Source: Sphingobacterium sp. UBA2700 (GTDB taxonomy: Bacteria; Bacteroidota; Bacteroidia; Sphingobacteriales; Sphingobacteriaceae). From it: a stretch of DNA of 64,000 nt. Location of the stretch: NCBI GenBank assembly GCA_002354335.1, contig DELI01000027.1, positions 58,236 through 122,235 of the forward strand, given 5' to 3'. This document shows, in pieces, positions 7,052 to 15,681 of the stretch. Each line of letters starts with the position of its first letter. Position 1 is the first letter of the stretch. A model generated the notes under the pieces. It did not search any database. It was not told where the DNA came from and saw only the letters and a list, made by a program, of their open reading frames with translations. The position numbers and the translations under genes are program-made.

Positions 7052-8917
7052 TTAAAGCGTTCTTACGTTTAGTTCTGCACACTTTTGCTCAAAAGTTGCC
7101 AAAGTGTCCTTTGCCCATGGTTTAGCAAAGTTATTTCGTGTTCTTAAAATCGAGTCATTGCTAATAACTTGGCCCTCCGTTGGTATTCCGTAAAGATAAA
7201 TTTTATGTTGTTCCTTCAATCCGGCAGGCTTTCCATTTTTATCTATAGCTATCTTTCCTGTGGATAACTGCTCATTCACCCATTCTTTAATAATACCTTT
7301 ATTCAACAAGCGATCATACAAAGGATGATTTTTTGTCCTCAGATTGCCCTTTTGGATTCGGGCATTCAATAAATACTGAAAATCTTTTTCCATGTATTTA
7401 TTTTTTAATCGGATACTGTTGCCAGCCTGTGTAACAGAGGCGGTGTCCGAGAAAATAAACTTAACAAAGCCTTCACGCATCAGACAGAAGAATTTTTCGG
7501 AGACCTCGCGTGGAGGTCCATAAGCTAAATGGTTGATGTTTGGAAACCATTTATCCTCGAACGCTTTTTGTGAATTAGCGGTAAAACCAACAGCATTATT
7601 GATTTTTACGATTTGCTCAAATCCTTCTCTCAGTGCAGCCGTCGCTGCAGCCATAGGGCTGTGAAATTCTCCAAATTCTGTCATTTGTAAGCAGTAATTG
7701 CTCAAGTCCAAAATGAATTCTTGGTAATTCGTATCCAATGGTAACTTCGAATACGACATGGGATTGACCAAAGCAAAAAGACTAAACAACTTCTCCTGGC
7801 TATCATCATGGAGGAATGCCAAAATACTTTCATCATCAAGTCCGTTAAATTCAGGAATGAGTGGATAGAAAGCATATTTTACTTCGAGATCAAGGATTGG
7901 AATAATTTCTTCAATAAAATCAATCTTTCTATTTTGCGCCAGCAAACCATTTAACCACTCGTCCGTCATGAACGCGAGCGTCCGTTTATTGGAACTCGAG
8001 TAAGCATTTACTGGCATGTTAGGCAGATTTCTACGTGAAAACGGATACATGATGGGCTCGTGTCCCGAACTGAGGTAATGGTATTCGTCCTCTTTCTTGT
8101 AAAATATTCCCCCGCGTCCCTCCGTTAATTCGAGCATTGCATCTAAAAAAGTAAGTCCTGTTCCATAGATAGCTACATCTGCGCGAGCGGGAATCTCGCT
8201 TAATCGCTCAACAGGATAAACTTCGTCGATAATTGTGTAGGAAGCTTCAGGATCTTGCTTCAGATGTGAGAAGCTTGTACTTTCATAAGAATGACCCGTC
8301 GCTAAGATGACGGAGTCGTACTGAAAAGGTATTTCACCTGCTGCACCGGTAAGTATTGACTTGTCTTCCACGATATCGAGATCGCAAATCCGCTCTCTTA
8401 CTAGCTGTATTTCAATCGAAGGGTGTTTTTCTTTAATTACAGCAATCACAGCATCAATAAAATAATAACCCAATAATTCGCGCGTGCATAAATGATCCCA
8501 TGCAGGCTCTTTCGCGGATATAGAATGTTTTTGCAACCATTGGATCAAGGATTGCTGGTTTGGATAGCCGTTTTTCGCATCTTCCTCCGAGCAGGTAATA
8601 TCAGCAATGTATCGATTGACGAGAAAGTAGTCTGGTAAATCGGTGTGGAAGTTAGGTCCTGTTCCGAAATGATTGTCCTTGTTGAACCAGTGTATCTGAA
8701 TCTTTCGATTCCCGAGTAGTGTATTATTTATTTTTTCCCTTCCAAGCTTAACGAACGTATCTAAAGCATAGAAACCTTTTGGACCTGCTCCAACGATAGC
8801 GATATGGAAATCGGTAGGAGAGCTGATTGGAAGTTGATTTACAGTTTTAACGAACGATTTAAGTTCGTTAGGTAAGTTCAAGAGTTCAGAGTCTAAGCTA
8901 GATGAATTCCAAATCAT
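7052..8917 (-). CDS. Large FAD/NAD(P)-binding protein
   Basis: A 621 aa flavoprotein of the NAD_binding_9 (PF13454-like) type. The nucleotide-binding IAIVGAGPKGFYALD lies at about residue 40, and a second element (SVILATGHSYES, about 200-212, then VAIYGTGLTFLDAM, about 250) matches the conserved ATG and second Rossmann motif of this group. Such proteins are proposed N-hydroxylating or oxidising enzymes of secondary metabolism, but the substrate here is unknown. It is a single gene with AT-rich spacers on both sides; only a 30-codon frame follows on the same strand. Confidence 0.8.
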   Translation of the reverse strand: MIWNSSSLDSELLNLPNELKSFVKTVNQLPISSPTDFHIAIVGAGPKGFYALDTFVKLGREKINNTLLGNRKIQIHWFNKDNHFGTGPNFHTDLPDYFLVNRYIADITCSEEDAKNGYPNQQSLIQWLQKHSISAKEPAWDHLCTRELLGYYFIDAVIAVIKEKHPSIEIQLVRERICDLDIVEDKSILTGAAGEIPFQYDSVILATGHSYESTSFSHLKQDPEASYTIIDEVYPVERLSEIPARADVAIYGTGLTFLDAMLELTEGRGGIFYKKEDEYHYLSSGHEPIMYPFSRRNLPNMPVNAYSSSNKRTLAFMTDEWLNGLLAQNRKIDFIEEIIPILDLEVKYAFYPLIPEFNGLDDESILAFLHDDSQEKLFSLFALVNPMSYSKLPLDTNYQEFILDLSNYCLQMTEFGEFHSPMAAATAALREGFEQIVKINNAVGFTANSQKAFEDKWFPNINHLAYGPPREVSEKFFCLMREGFVKFIFSDTASVTQAGNSIRLKNKYMEKDFQYLLNARIQKGNLRTKNHPLYDRLLNKGIIKEWVNEQLSTGKIAIDKNGKPAGLKEQHKIYLYGIPTEGQVISNDSILRTRNNFAKPWAKDTLATFEQKCAELNVRTL

Positions 8918-9327
8918 AGGTTTCGTCCGTAATTTTTTGATATATGATATTCAAACGTTCGCTAATCATAACAATTAGCCCATAGATGCTGTTCTAAAAA
9001 TATAAATTTTCTCTTTAAATAAGAAACAGTTTGTTTTCCATTTTTGGTAAACTTTGATAAAGTTTCAATAAAACTCGATTAATGTTATCTAAATACAAAT
9101 AAATAGCTTATTTTTTTAAAAACATGTTATAACATAGGTTGCGCTCAATGTTGCTAATCTAGGTTTGTTGTTAACTAAAATAAGGAATAGTAAAACTAAT
9201 CGCACCTAGGCACTTTATTAGTTTTACTATTGCGTTTAATTCTGTCGTTATAGGATAACGATAGCTGAGTCGTGGTATAATGGAAAGCCTAAACCTAACT
9301 CTGTCGCCATCATACTAGGCGCGAAGA
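8918..9327. other. Non-coding spacer with two palindromes
   Basis: This 410-base AT-rich spacer lies between the FAD/NAD(P) gene and the luciferase-like oxidoreductase, both minus strand. It contains a perfect 12-base palindrome ATGTTATAACAT at 9124-9135, of operator type, and a long hairpin at 9186-9231. I see no credible gene or tRNA in it. Confidence 0.5.
9186..9231 (-). terminator. Long hairpin, possible terminator
   Basis: A perfect 15-base inverted repeat (AATAGTAAAACTAAT and its complement) encloses a 16-base loop holding CCTAGG. It lies about 100 bases behind the luciferase-like gene on the minus strand and is followed by the T-rich CCTTATTTT. It could be that gene's terminator, but the stem is AT-rich, so a protein-binding site is an alternative. 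Confidence 0.4.
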
Positions 9328-10329
9328 CTATGAATTCACTACTTTAAATGCATCCGCAATAAGCTCGAATGCATGAAGTCTTTTAGTATCGTCAAAGATG
9401 TTATTGGTTATCATGATTTCCTTCGCTTGCAATTCATTAGCGAAACTTCTTAATTCTTCTGCAATTTTGTCTTTCGTTCCAATAAAAGTGCACTTAGTCA
9501 TGTTTGAAACAGCTTGTTCAATCTCCGGGATGCCATGATATATCGGTTTTTCTGTAGGTGGCGATAAAGGCATTCGATGATTCGTGATGATGCCCGCGAA
9601 CATGTTAAATACACTGTTTGCGAGTAGCTCCGCTTCCTCCTGACTGTCTGCGGCGACTACATTGACACAGACCATAAAATAAGGCTCCTGTAATTGCTCG
9701 GAAGGTTTAAAATGCGTTCGGTATATCATTGCTGCCTGTTCCAACATGGCAGGCGCAAAATGCGCTGCAAATGCATAGGGGAGACCCAGTTCCGCAGCGA
9801 GGTAGGCACTGTCTGTACTGGATCCTAATATCCAGATAGGTACATCCAGTCCTTCACCAGGAAAAGCTCGAACTTTTGCTGTTGCATTTGTAGCATCAAA
9901 ATACCGCTGTAAGGCCTGCACATCGTCACGGAAGTAGAACTGGGTATTCAGGTTGTTTCTCCGCAGTGCCATAGCCGTCGCTTGATCGGTACCCGGGGCT
10001 CTTCCCAGTCCTAAATCGATGCGTCCTGGGTAAATGCTTTCTAAGGTTCCGAATTGTTCCGCAATCACCAAAGGAGAGTGATTAGGGAGCATGACTCCAC
10101 CGGAGCCAACACGGATATGCTGCGTATGGGCAGCAATATGGCCAATCAATACTGCCGTGGCAGAGCTCGCAACATATTCCATATTATGATGCTCGGCGAG
10201 CCATATACGCGTATAACCTAAATTATCGATGGTTTGCGCGCCGATTTTAGCGCGTTCTATTGCCTGTGCAATGGTTTTATTCTTACCAACATTAGCTAAT
10301 TCTAAAAGAGAATATTTTATCTGCTCCAT
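9328..10329 (-). CDS. Luciferase-like (LLM) flavin-dependent oxidoreductase
   Basis: A 333 aa TIM-barrel flavoprotein of the bacterial luciferase-like family, close to the YhbW/MsnO8 group. Visible family segments are the N-terminal YSLLELANVG, GYTRIWLAEHHNM (about 38-50), VGSGGVMLPNHSPLVIAEQFGTLE (about 76-100) and PGRIDLGLGRAPGTD. These enzymes use FMNH2 and oxygen or F420 on unknown substrates. It is the last gene of the minus-strand run YggS, GNAT, lipoprotein, aspartokinase, methyltransferase, 55 bases after the methyltransferase. Confidence 0.88.
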   Translation of the reverse strand: MEQIKYSLLELANVGKNKTIAQAIERAKIGAQTIDNLGYTRIWLAEHHNMEYVASSATAVLIGHIAAHTQHIRVGSGGVMLPNHSPLVIAEQFGTLESIYPGRIDLGLGRAPGTDQATAMALRRNNLNTQFYFRDDVQALQRYFDATNATAKVRAFPGEGLDVPIWILGSSTDSAYLAAELGLPYAFAAHFAPAMLEQAAMIYRTHFKPSEQLQEPYFMVCVNVVAADSQEEAELLANSVFNMFAGIITNHRMPLSPPTEKPIYHGIPEIEQAVSNMTKCTFIGTKDKIAEELRSFANELQAKEIMITNNIFDDTKRLHAFELIADAFKVVNS

Positions 10330-10383
10330 AGAATCAAAGATAAGAGCAAATACGATGTGCTATTGTAATAGTATTGTAGGATT

Positions 10384-11568
10384 TTAACGCAATCGCCGAC
10401 AGGCGATAGCGATGTAATTATTGTTGATATCGGTTGTGAAGAATAGATAAATCTGTCCGCCATCTTTTATTTTATGCTTCTTCCGAATGAGTTCCACCTT
10501 ATCTGGGAAGTTGCGCGTAGCAACATTCGCTTGAGGATAGGGGTTATTCTTTTTAAAATTGCCGTATGGGATTACTTCGATGATTTCAAATATGCGCCCC
10601 GGAAACTCAGGGATAAACTTGTCGGAGGTATAAAGGTGAGCATGCTGATGCAATTTCCCTAATCCGAAATATTTGCCTACGATTTTGAAAGCGCCGGCCT
10701 TACTGATTGCCACGTCGGGGTCGTAGAGGTAATGCTGAGGCATAGAAAAGCGACTAATCGTACCTTTCTCGTCCGAATAGGTGAATTCAAAATCCTGCAG
10801 CTGGTCGTGAAATAGTCGGATTGCCTTAATCTTGGTCTCGCCGGTATAGCCACGCTCTTGTATAAATAATAATTCCTTGCAATCGTTGTCTAAACTAATG
10901 ACATATACACATTTTACGTGCTTCAAGCTGTTCAACGCGGTTGAAATATCCAGGAGCGGAGCAAGCTTTGCGATTACTACACGAGCCTTTTGAAAAAATA
11001 AATCTTGATGTTCGACAATATTGGGCTCGCAGTCTTCCAGCAGAAATACCTTGCCCTGATTCACTCGCCTAGAGGGGTCGACGTAGATATAATCAAATGC
11101 GTCATCCTCGCTTTCCTCCAAGAGTTTGATGCCGTCGGTAACTACACAGTTAATATTATTTACGCGAAGAATCTTCGCATTGTATTCAACGATTTCAGAT
11201 AGATTCGCATTGAGCTCGCAGTGGATTACTTCGGATGCTTCCTGTGCCAGGTAGCAGCTGTCTACGCTAAATCCACCCGTTAAATCAATCACACGCGCAC
11301 CTTTCTGGATGAGGGTTTGTTTGATCAGCGCTGTGTGCTCCGACGAGCACTGTTCTAAATTGAGCTTATCAGGATAGTAAATACCTTCACTGAATGCCCA
11401 TGTAGGGAGTTTTCGGACGCTTCGTTGCCATCCATCAATTTGCGAGGCAAGTTCTGCAGAAGAAACGGTAGAGAAAGGACTCTTCTTTAAAGCAACTTCT
11501 GTCGGCGACTTCTCGCGATTTGCTTTAATAAATTGTTGAACCTCTTTGTCTATAATTGCTTTATTCAT
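10384..11568 (-). CDS. SAM-dependent methyltransferase with THUMP-like C-terminus
   Basis: A 394 aa protein of the Bacteroidota family (PG_1098 type) that joins a Rossmann methyltransferase core to ferredoxin-like and THUMP-like domains. The SAM-binding motif VIDLTGGFSVDS lies at about residue 94 and the motif-IV-like YIYVDPSRR near 161. The THUMP association suggests an RNA substrate, but this has not been read directly. It starts 8 bases inside the end of the aspartokinase gene, so the two are probably translated together. Confidence 0.85.
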   Translation of the reverse strand: MNKAIIDKEVQQFIKANREKSPTEVALKKSPFSTVSSAELASQIDGWQRSVRKLPTWAFSEGIYYPDKLNLEQCSSEHTALIKQTLIQKGARVIDLTGGFSVDSCYLAQEASEVIHCELNANLSEIVEYNAKILRVNNINCVVTDGIKLLEESEDDAFDYIYVDPSRRVNQGKVFLLEDCEPNIVEHQDLFFQKARVVIAKLAPLLDISTALNSLKHVKCVYVISLDNDCKELLFIQERGYTGETKIKAIRLFHDQLQDFEFTYSDEKGTISRFSMPQHYLYDPDVAISKAGAFKIVGKYFGLGKLHQHAHLYTSDKFIPEFPGRIFEIIEVIPYGNFKKNNPYPQANVATRNFPDKVELIRKKHKIKDGGQIYLFFTTDINNNYIAIACRRLR

Positions 11569-12829
11569 CTTTGTTCTTCACCAGCATTTGGCAGGTATAA
11601 CTATCCTTAAGTTCGCGAATAATTTCCTTATTTACCAAAACACGGTTGATAGTTTCTTGATTGTAGTAACGAATGGTGATCAATTCCAAGCCCGTCGCAA
11701 CCGAAACTTTGTATCGTTTCTCCAATTGATCAAGCAAGTTCCATACATTTTCCCCCGTATCATCCACACTAACGCTGAAGCTAATCGCCGAATTATGCAT
11801 CATATTTATTTTGATGCGGTGCTTGTGGAATTCGTTGAAAATGGAACTTAGGTTATCTTCTACGATAAAAGAGAAATCGCGCGGTTGGATGTTGATAAAC
11901 ACTTGGTTGACCTTGAAGATAAAGGAAGGAACCGGTAGTGTTTGATTCGTTGTTTTAATTTGCGTTCCTGGAGCCTCAGGGTTCAAAAAGGAACGCACGT
12001 TTAACGTGATTTTTTTGTTTTGAAGTGGCTTAATTGTTTTCGGGTGAATAACAGTTGCACCATAATAGGTCAATTCAATCGCGTCGGTGTAGGACAGTTC
12101 CGGAATAAGCTCGGTTTGGTCGAACCATTTCGGATCTGCATTCAATACGCCTTGCACATCTTTCCAGATCGTGATGTTTTCGGCGTTTAAGCTAGCCGCA
12201 AAGATCGCAGCCGAATAGTCGGAACCTTCACGACCTAGCGTTGTGGTGAAGTTTTCGGAGGTAGAACCAATGTAGCCCTGCGTAACGATGATATGATCAT
12301 CAAGAATAGAAGGAATCTCTTTACGGATCTTTTCTTCTGTTTTTACCCAATCCACATTTGCCTCGCGGTAGGTGTTATCGGTGAAGATGTAGTCTCTACC
12401 GTCCAGCCATTTGACAGGTAGACCCATATATTGCCCGTATCCCGCGATAATCTTTGTCGATAATAGCTCGCCTACAGATACGATTTGGTCAAAAAGATAA
12501 TCATAATCATCTTGCGGCTCATCTTCCAATATCCATTCAATTTCTACAAAAGTATTAGCAATATCATCGAAGATAGGGAAGGTCTTATCCTCGAAAAGCT
12601 CGTTTAAGATTTGGAAATGCTCATTCTTTAGTTCCTCAAGGAGCGTTAGGGCCTCAGAACTTCGCTTTACATAGTTGTCCGTTATTTTGGCGAGCTTGTC
12701 CGTTGTTTTTCCTATGGCCGAGACAACGACTAGTAGTTCGGAGTTTTTGTATTTCTCGATAATAGAAACTACATTTTTGATATTTTCTGAACTCTTAACA
12801 GAGGCGCCACCAAATTTAAAAACTTGCAT
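11561..12829 (-). CDS. lysC: Aspartate kinase
   Basis: Monofunctional aspartokinase of 422 aa, which phosphorylates aspartate in the first step of lysine, threonine and methionine synthesis. The N-terminus MQVFKFGGASVKS matches the kinase signature (usually KFGGTSV), with the FTTTLGREGSDYSAA substrate/nucleotide region at about 190-205 and a C-terminal pair of ACT-like regulatory domains (from about residue 300). No homoserine dehydrogenase domain follows, so it is not a ThrA fusion. It lies 5 bases after the lipoprotein gene and overlaps the methyltransferase by 8. Confidence 0.93.
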   Translation of the reverse strand: MQVFKFGGASVKSSENIKNVVSIIEKYKNSELLVVVSAIGKTTDKLAKITDNYVKRSSEALTLLEELKNEHFQILNELFEDKTFPIFDDIANTFVEIEWILEDEPQDDYDYLFDQIVSVGELLSTKIIAGYGQYMGLPVKWLDGRDYIFTDNTYREANVDWVKTEEKIRKEIPSILDDHIIVTQGYIGSTSENFTTTLGREGSDYSAAIFAASLNAENITIWKDVQGVLNADPKWFDQTELIPELSYTDAIELTYYGATVIHPKTIKPLQNKKITLNVRSFLNPEAPGTQIKTTNQTLPVPSFIFKVNQVFINIQPRDFSFIVEDNLSSIFNEFHKHRIKINMMHNSAISFSVSVDDTGENVWNLLDQLEKRYKVSVATGLELITIRYYNQETINRVLVNKEIIRELKDSYTCQMLVKNKDE

Positions 12830-12834
12830 TTATG

Positions 12835-13692
12835 CTATTGTATTGAATGATTATAATCTTTTAACTGCTTTATATAGTTCTTTCCTGTTTCGGTTAATAC
12901 ATCCTGTATGGCGTCAAATGGAACTACAATGGTTGTCGTTCCGGCAGCATAGGGCTTAATTTCATATTGATTGTAATGAAAGAAGAGTCCCTCTTTGTTG
13001 ATGCCGTAGTTCGCGGCGAGGGAAAATTTTCCATTTTCGAAGAAATATGCCTTGTCTAAACTTGCAGTATCGGATAAACCTTCTTCTTCGCGAAAGAATT
13101 TCTCTGCAATTTTAGTAAATTCTTTCATCTTATTTTCGGAAATAAACGTATTTAATGCCAGTTTTTGATAATTTTCTATATCATATACGTTTATTAGTTC
13201 AAAAGTGTTGCCATGGGCACCGCCAGAGAACTCATAAGTCATGTTTTTTAATGTAATTAATTGCGGGCTGTTTAGCACGATATCCACGTCGGTTATCTTC
13301 GACCAGGAAAGATTATAGTTGATCTCATTTTCCTCAATAAAATTCCCATAACCTTCAATAAAGTTATTCGCATATTGGTCAATCGACTCTTCGCCCTCCA
13401 ACAGAATAGTTTCTGTTATGAGTTGATTCATGCTGCTGTCCTCGAATCGCGGATAGGTCACACGAACAAAAGTGGTATCTATCGTGCCATCGTTTTCCGA
13501 AAAATATTGACTTATTTTTTTTACCTCTAATTTTTGATAGGATAGGGTGTCGGTGCGGGAGTTGATGCTGCTTCCTCGATGACTTATGCTCCTATTTTCG
13601 ACCTTGTTGCTTTGGCAGGCTGCGATGCTTGATGCCAATAATGCTAATACTAGCGCTGTTTGTTTAGTGTTTTTTAAAATCAATTGAAACAT
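12835..13692 (-). CDS. DUF3298/RsiV-like lipoprotein
   Basis: A 285 aa predicted lipoprotein (lipobox SIAAC, cysteine 26) whose mature part resembles the DUF4163-DUF3298 fold. It has a YEFSGGAHGNTFELINVYDIE segment in the middle (written here in part: GGAHGN) and an IKPYAAGTTTIVVPF end, both typical of this RsiV-like family. Some relatives bind lysozyme, but that is not shown here. Its start overlaps the GNAT gene by 29 bases. Cotranscription with aspartokinase is suggested by the 5-base gap. Confidence 0.75.
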   Translation of the reverse strand: MFQLILKNTKQTALVLALLASSIAACQSNKVENRSISHRGSSINSRTDTLSYQKLEVKKISQYFSENDGTIDTTFVRVTYPRFEDSSMNQLITETILLEGEESIDQYANNFIEGYGNFIEENEINYNLSWSKITDVDIVLNSPQLITLKNMTYEFSGGAHGNTFELINVYDIENYQKLALNTFISENKMKEFTKIAEKFFREEEGLSDTASLDKAYFFENGKFSLAANYGINKEGLFFHYNQYEIKPYAAGTTTIVVPFDAIQDVLTETGKNYIKQLKDYNHSIQ

Positions 13693-14122
13693 TTATCCAT
13701 TCCCCATCTAATGTTGTATCATATTTTTTGTAGAAGTTTATTGCCGGCTCGTTCCAATCCAGCACCTGCCACATCATTCCACTATATCCTTCTGACTTAG
13801 CAAACGCTATTGTATGATCTAATAGTACTTTACCAAAGCCTCTTCCGCGTACCTCTTCTGTTACAATCAGGTCTTCCAGATATAATCTTCGACCTTTCCA
13901 GGTGGAGTATCGGATGTAGTAAAGTGACATGCCGACAATAACGCCATCCAGCTCACCAACAAAGGCTCCCCAGACTGGATTTTCACCAAAGCCAGACTCT
14001 TCAAACTCCGTCATGCTAACAGTTACTTCGTCGGGAGCCCGCTCATAAAGAGCTAATTCTTTGATAAGTTCTAATAGTCTTGGGCAGTCTTCGCGTTCTG
14101 CTCTGCGGATATTTAGCTCCAT
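13664..14122 (-). CDS. GNAT-family N-acetyltransferase
   Basis: A 152 aa acetyltransferase of the GCN5 family. The acetyl-CoA-binding motif A is seen as VTEEVRGRGFGKVLL at about residues 88-102 and motif B as WNEPAINFYKKY at about 124-135. The start (MELNIRRAERED) is typical of small polyamine/diamine-type acetyltransferases, and human SSAT-like proteins share LYLEDLIV before motif A. The substrate is not certain. Its ATG overlaps the stop of the YggS gene (TAATG), indicating translational coupling. Confidence 0.88.
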   Translation of the reverse strand: MELNIRRAEREDCPRLLELIKELALYERAPDEVTVSMTEFEESGFGENPVWGAFVGELDGVIVGMSLYYIRYSTWKGRRLYLEDLIVTEEVRGRGFGKVLLDHTIAFAKSEGYSGMMWQVLDWNEPAINFYKKYDTTLDGEWINVSIDFKKH

Positions 14123-14814
14123 TACTTGTTTTTATAATGTTTGATTACACGCTTTCCAAAGATGGTACTTCCCAAACGAATCATGTTGCTTCCCTGCTCG
14201 ATGGCAAGTGTATAATCCGATGACATCCCCATCGATAGCGTATCAAACGTATCATCTTTCCGGAAGTACATTGCTTTTACACCATCGAATAGCATTTTAA
14301 GCTCGTAGAACTCCTCTTTAACAATTCGCTCATTCTCCGTATTGCTAGCAATGCCCATTAATCCTCGAATCCGGATGTTTTTCAACGCGCTGAATTCTTC
14401 GCTACGGAGAAGCTCAATTAGCTCCACATGGTCCAAACCAAATTTGGTGTCTTCGTCCGCAATAAAAACCTGTAATAAGCAGTCGATTACACGATCGTGC
14501 TTCAAAGCGTGCTTATTGATCTCCTCCAACACTTTTAAGGAGTCGACGGAATGGATTAAATGGATGAATGACGCGATATACTTTACTTTGTTCGTTTGTA
14601 AATGGCCTACCAGATGCCACTCAATATCTTTAGGAAGGGCTTCTTGTTTGGCTACCAGCTCTTGGACTTGGTTCTCACCAAAAGCGCGTTGGCCAGCCTC
14701 GTAGGCCTCCAATATATCTTCATTGGGTTTCGTTTTCGAAATTGCAATTAGTTTGACGCCAATTGGATCAAGTTCTTTATGCAAGTCCTGTATGTTGGAT
14801 GTAATGCTCATCAT
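14122..14814 (-). CDS. YggS-family PLP homeostasis protein
   Basis: A pyridoxal-phosphate-binding protein of about 230 aa (YggS/PLPBP). The PLP lysine lies in IAISKTKPNED near the N-terminus, FGENQVQEL follows, and GLMGIAS, LSMGMSSDYTLAIEQGS and RLGSTIFG form the C-terminal phosphate site. I place the start at the ATG at 14814 (MMSITSN) because the frame upstream adds 26 residues not found in the family and would overlap the divergent promoter. It heads the minus-strand operon of six genes. Confidence 0.92.
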   Translation of the reverse strand: MMSITSNIQDLHKELDPIGVKLIAISKTKPNEDILEAYEAGQRAFGENQVQELVAKQEALPKDIEWHLVGHLQTNKVKYIASFIHLIHSVDSLKVLEEINKHALKHDRVIDCLLQVFIADEDTKFGLDHVELIELLRSEEFSALKNIRIRGLMGIASNTENERIVKEEFYELKMLFDGVKAMYFRKDDTFDTLSMGMSSDYTLAIEQGSNMIRLGSTIFGKRVIKHYKNK

Positions 14815-14864
14815 GTTTTGGGGTTCACTTCGAATATTTATACAAAGCTGTGCAAGCTTTTGCG

Positions 14865-14872
14865 TATTTTTG
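14865..14872 (+). promoter_or_regulatory. Probable -7 box of the DUF4296-mutS2 operon
   Basis: TATTTTTG matches TAnnTTTG and lies 14 bases ahead of the lipoprotein ATG at 14887, giving a very short leader. The divergent yggS start is only 50 bases away. Confidence 0.5.
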
Positions 14873-14886
14873 TACAAATTTACAAA

Positions 14887-15678
14887 ATGCAACGATTAAT
14901 ATTTGGTTTCATCCTGTTGTTTTTTATAAGCAGTTCCTGCAAGAGAGGGCTACCTAGTGGAATATTGAAAAAAGACACCATGGTCGAGCTGCTTGGCGAA
15001 GTGCATGTGCTTGATGGCTACCTTACTACGATTCCTATCGATAGTGCAAAGAGGTTGATGGATCCGCTATATGATGAGTTGTTTAGCAAATATGGCTTAG
15101 ATTCCGCGTCGTTTACGAAGAATCTTGACTATTACTATGGAGATCCGGATTTGTCGGTGGAGACCTATGATCGCGTAGTAAAGTCATTGCAGGAAAAAGA
15201 AAATGCATTTATTAAGGAAGACTCGATACGCAATGCCATATTTTCAGATAGTATCCGTACCGCTAATTTCCAGAACCTGAGATGGCAGGGAAGGATCAAT
15301 TCCCTGATGAACGCGAAAGCAGATACATTGCCGTATGGTATAGCCGAGGTTACGCGCCGAACGCTATCGCCCACAGGATTGGATATAATTTGGAAGAACA
15401 ATATTTACGAGAAGCCTTCGCAGATTTCAGCGACAGCAGCACAGCCGCAAAACGTAACTGAGCAACAGCTGCCTACGGTCACAAGTTCAGATCTACCACA
15501 GGAAGCACAGCCTCAGGAGGCACAACCGCAAGAAGTACAGCCACAGGAAGAAAAACCACAAGAGTTAAAGCCTGTTGGAAATGGGCGACCTACCGATATA
15601 AGACGACCATTGCGCACTCCCGACGGTTCGCAATTAAAACCTGTAAAGCCGCGAAGGCCATTAGAGACCGCAAATTAA
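14887..15678 (+). CDS. DUF4296 lipoprotein
   Basis: A 263 aa lipoprotein with cysteine 18 in ISSSC, followed by the DUF4296 domain (MVELLGEVHVLDGYL, about 31-45, and YYYGDPDLSVETYDRVV about 84-100), a family restricted to Bacteroidota. The C-terminus carries a low-complexity repeat of the unit AQPQE (about residues 207-225) and ends in a proline/arginine-rich tail. I chose the ATG at 14887 because it gives a clean lipoprotein signal; a longer frame from 14779 would bury it. Only 3 bases separate it from mutS2. Confidence 0.85.
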   Translation: MQRLIFGFILLFFISSSCKRGLPSGILKKDTMVELLGEVHVLDGYLTTIPIDSAKRLMDPLYDELFSKYGLDSASFTKNLDYYYGDPDLSVETYDRVVKSLQEKENAFIKEDSIRNAIFSDSIRTANFQNLRWQGRINSLMNAKADTLPYGIAEVTRRTLSPTGLDIIWKNNIYEKPSQISATAAQPQNVTEQQLPTVTSSDLPQEAQPQEAQPQEVQPQEEKPQELKPVGNGRPTDIRRPLRTPDGSQLKPVKPRRPLETAN

Positions 15679-15681
15679 AAC

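Noticed and set aside
8918..9327. tRNA or other structured RNA gene in the spacer
   Set aside because: No cloverleaf or T-loop motif was found; the hairpin is too simple.
14779..14886. Longer start at 14779 for the DUF4296 lipoprotein
   Set aside because: It would place the lipoprotein signal inside the protein and overlap the divergent gene.
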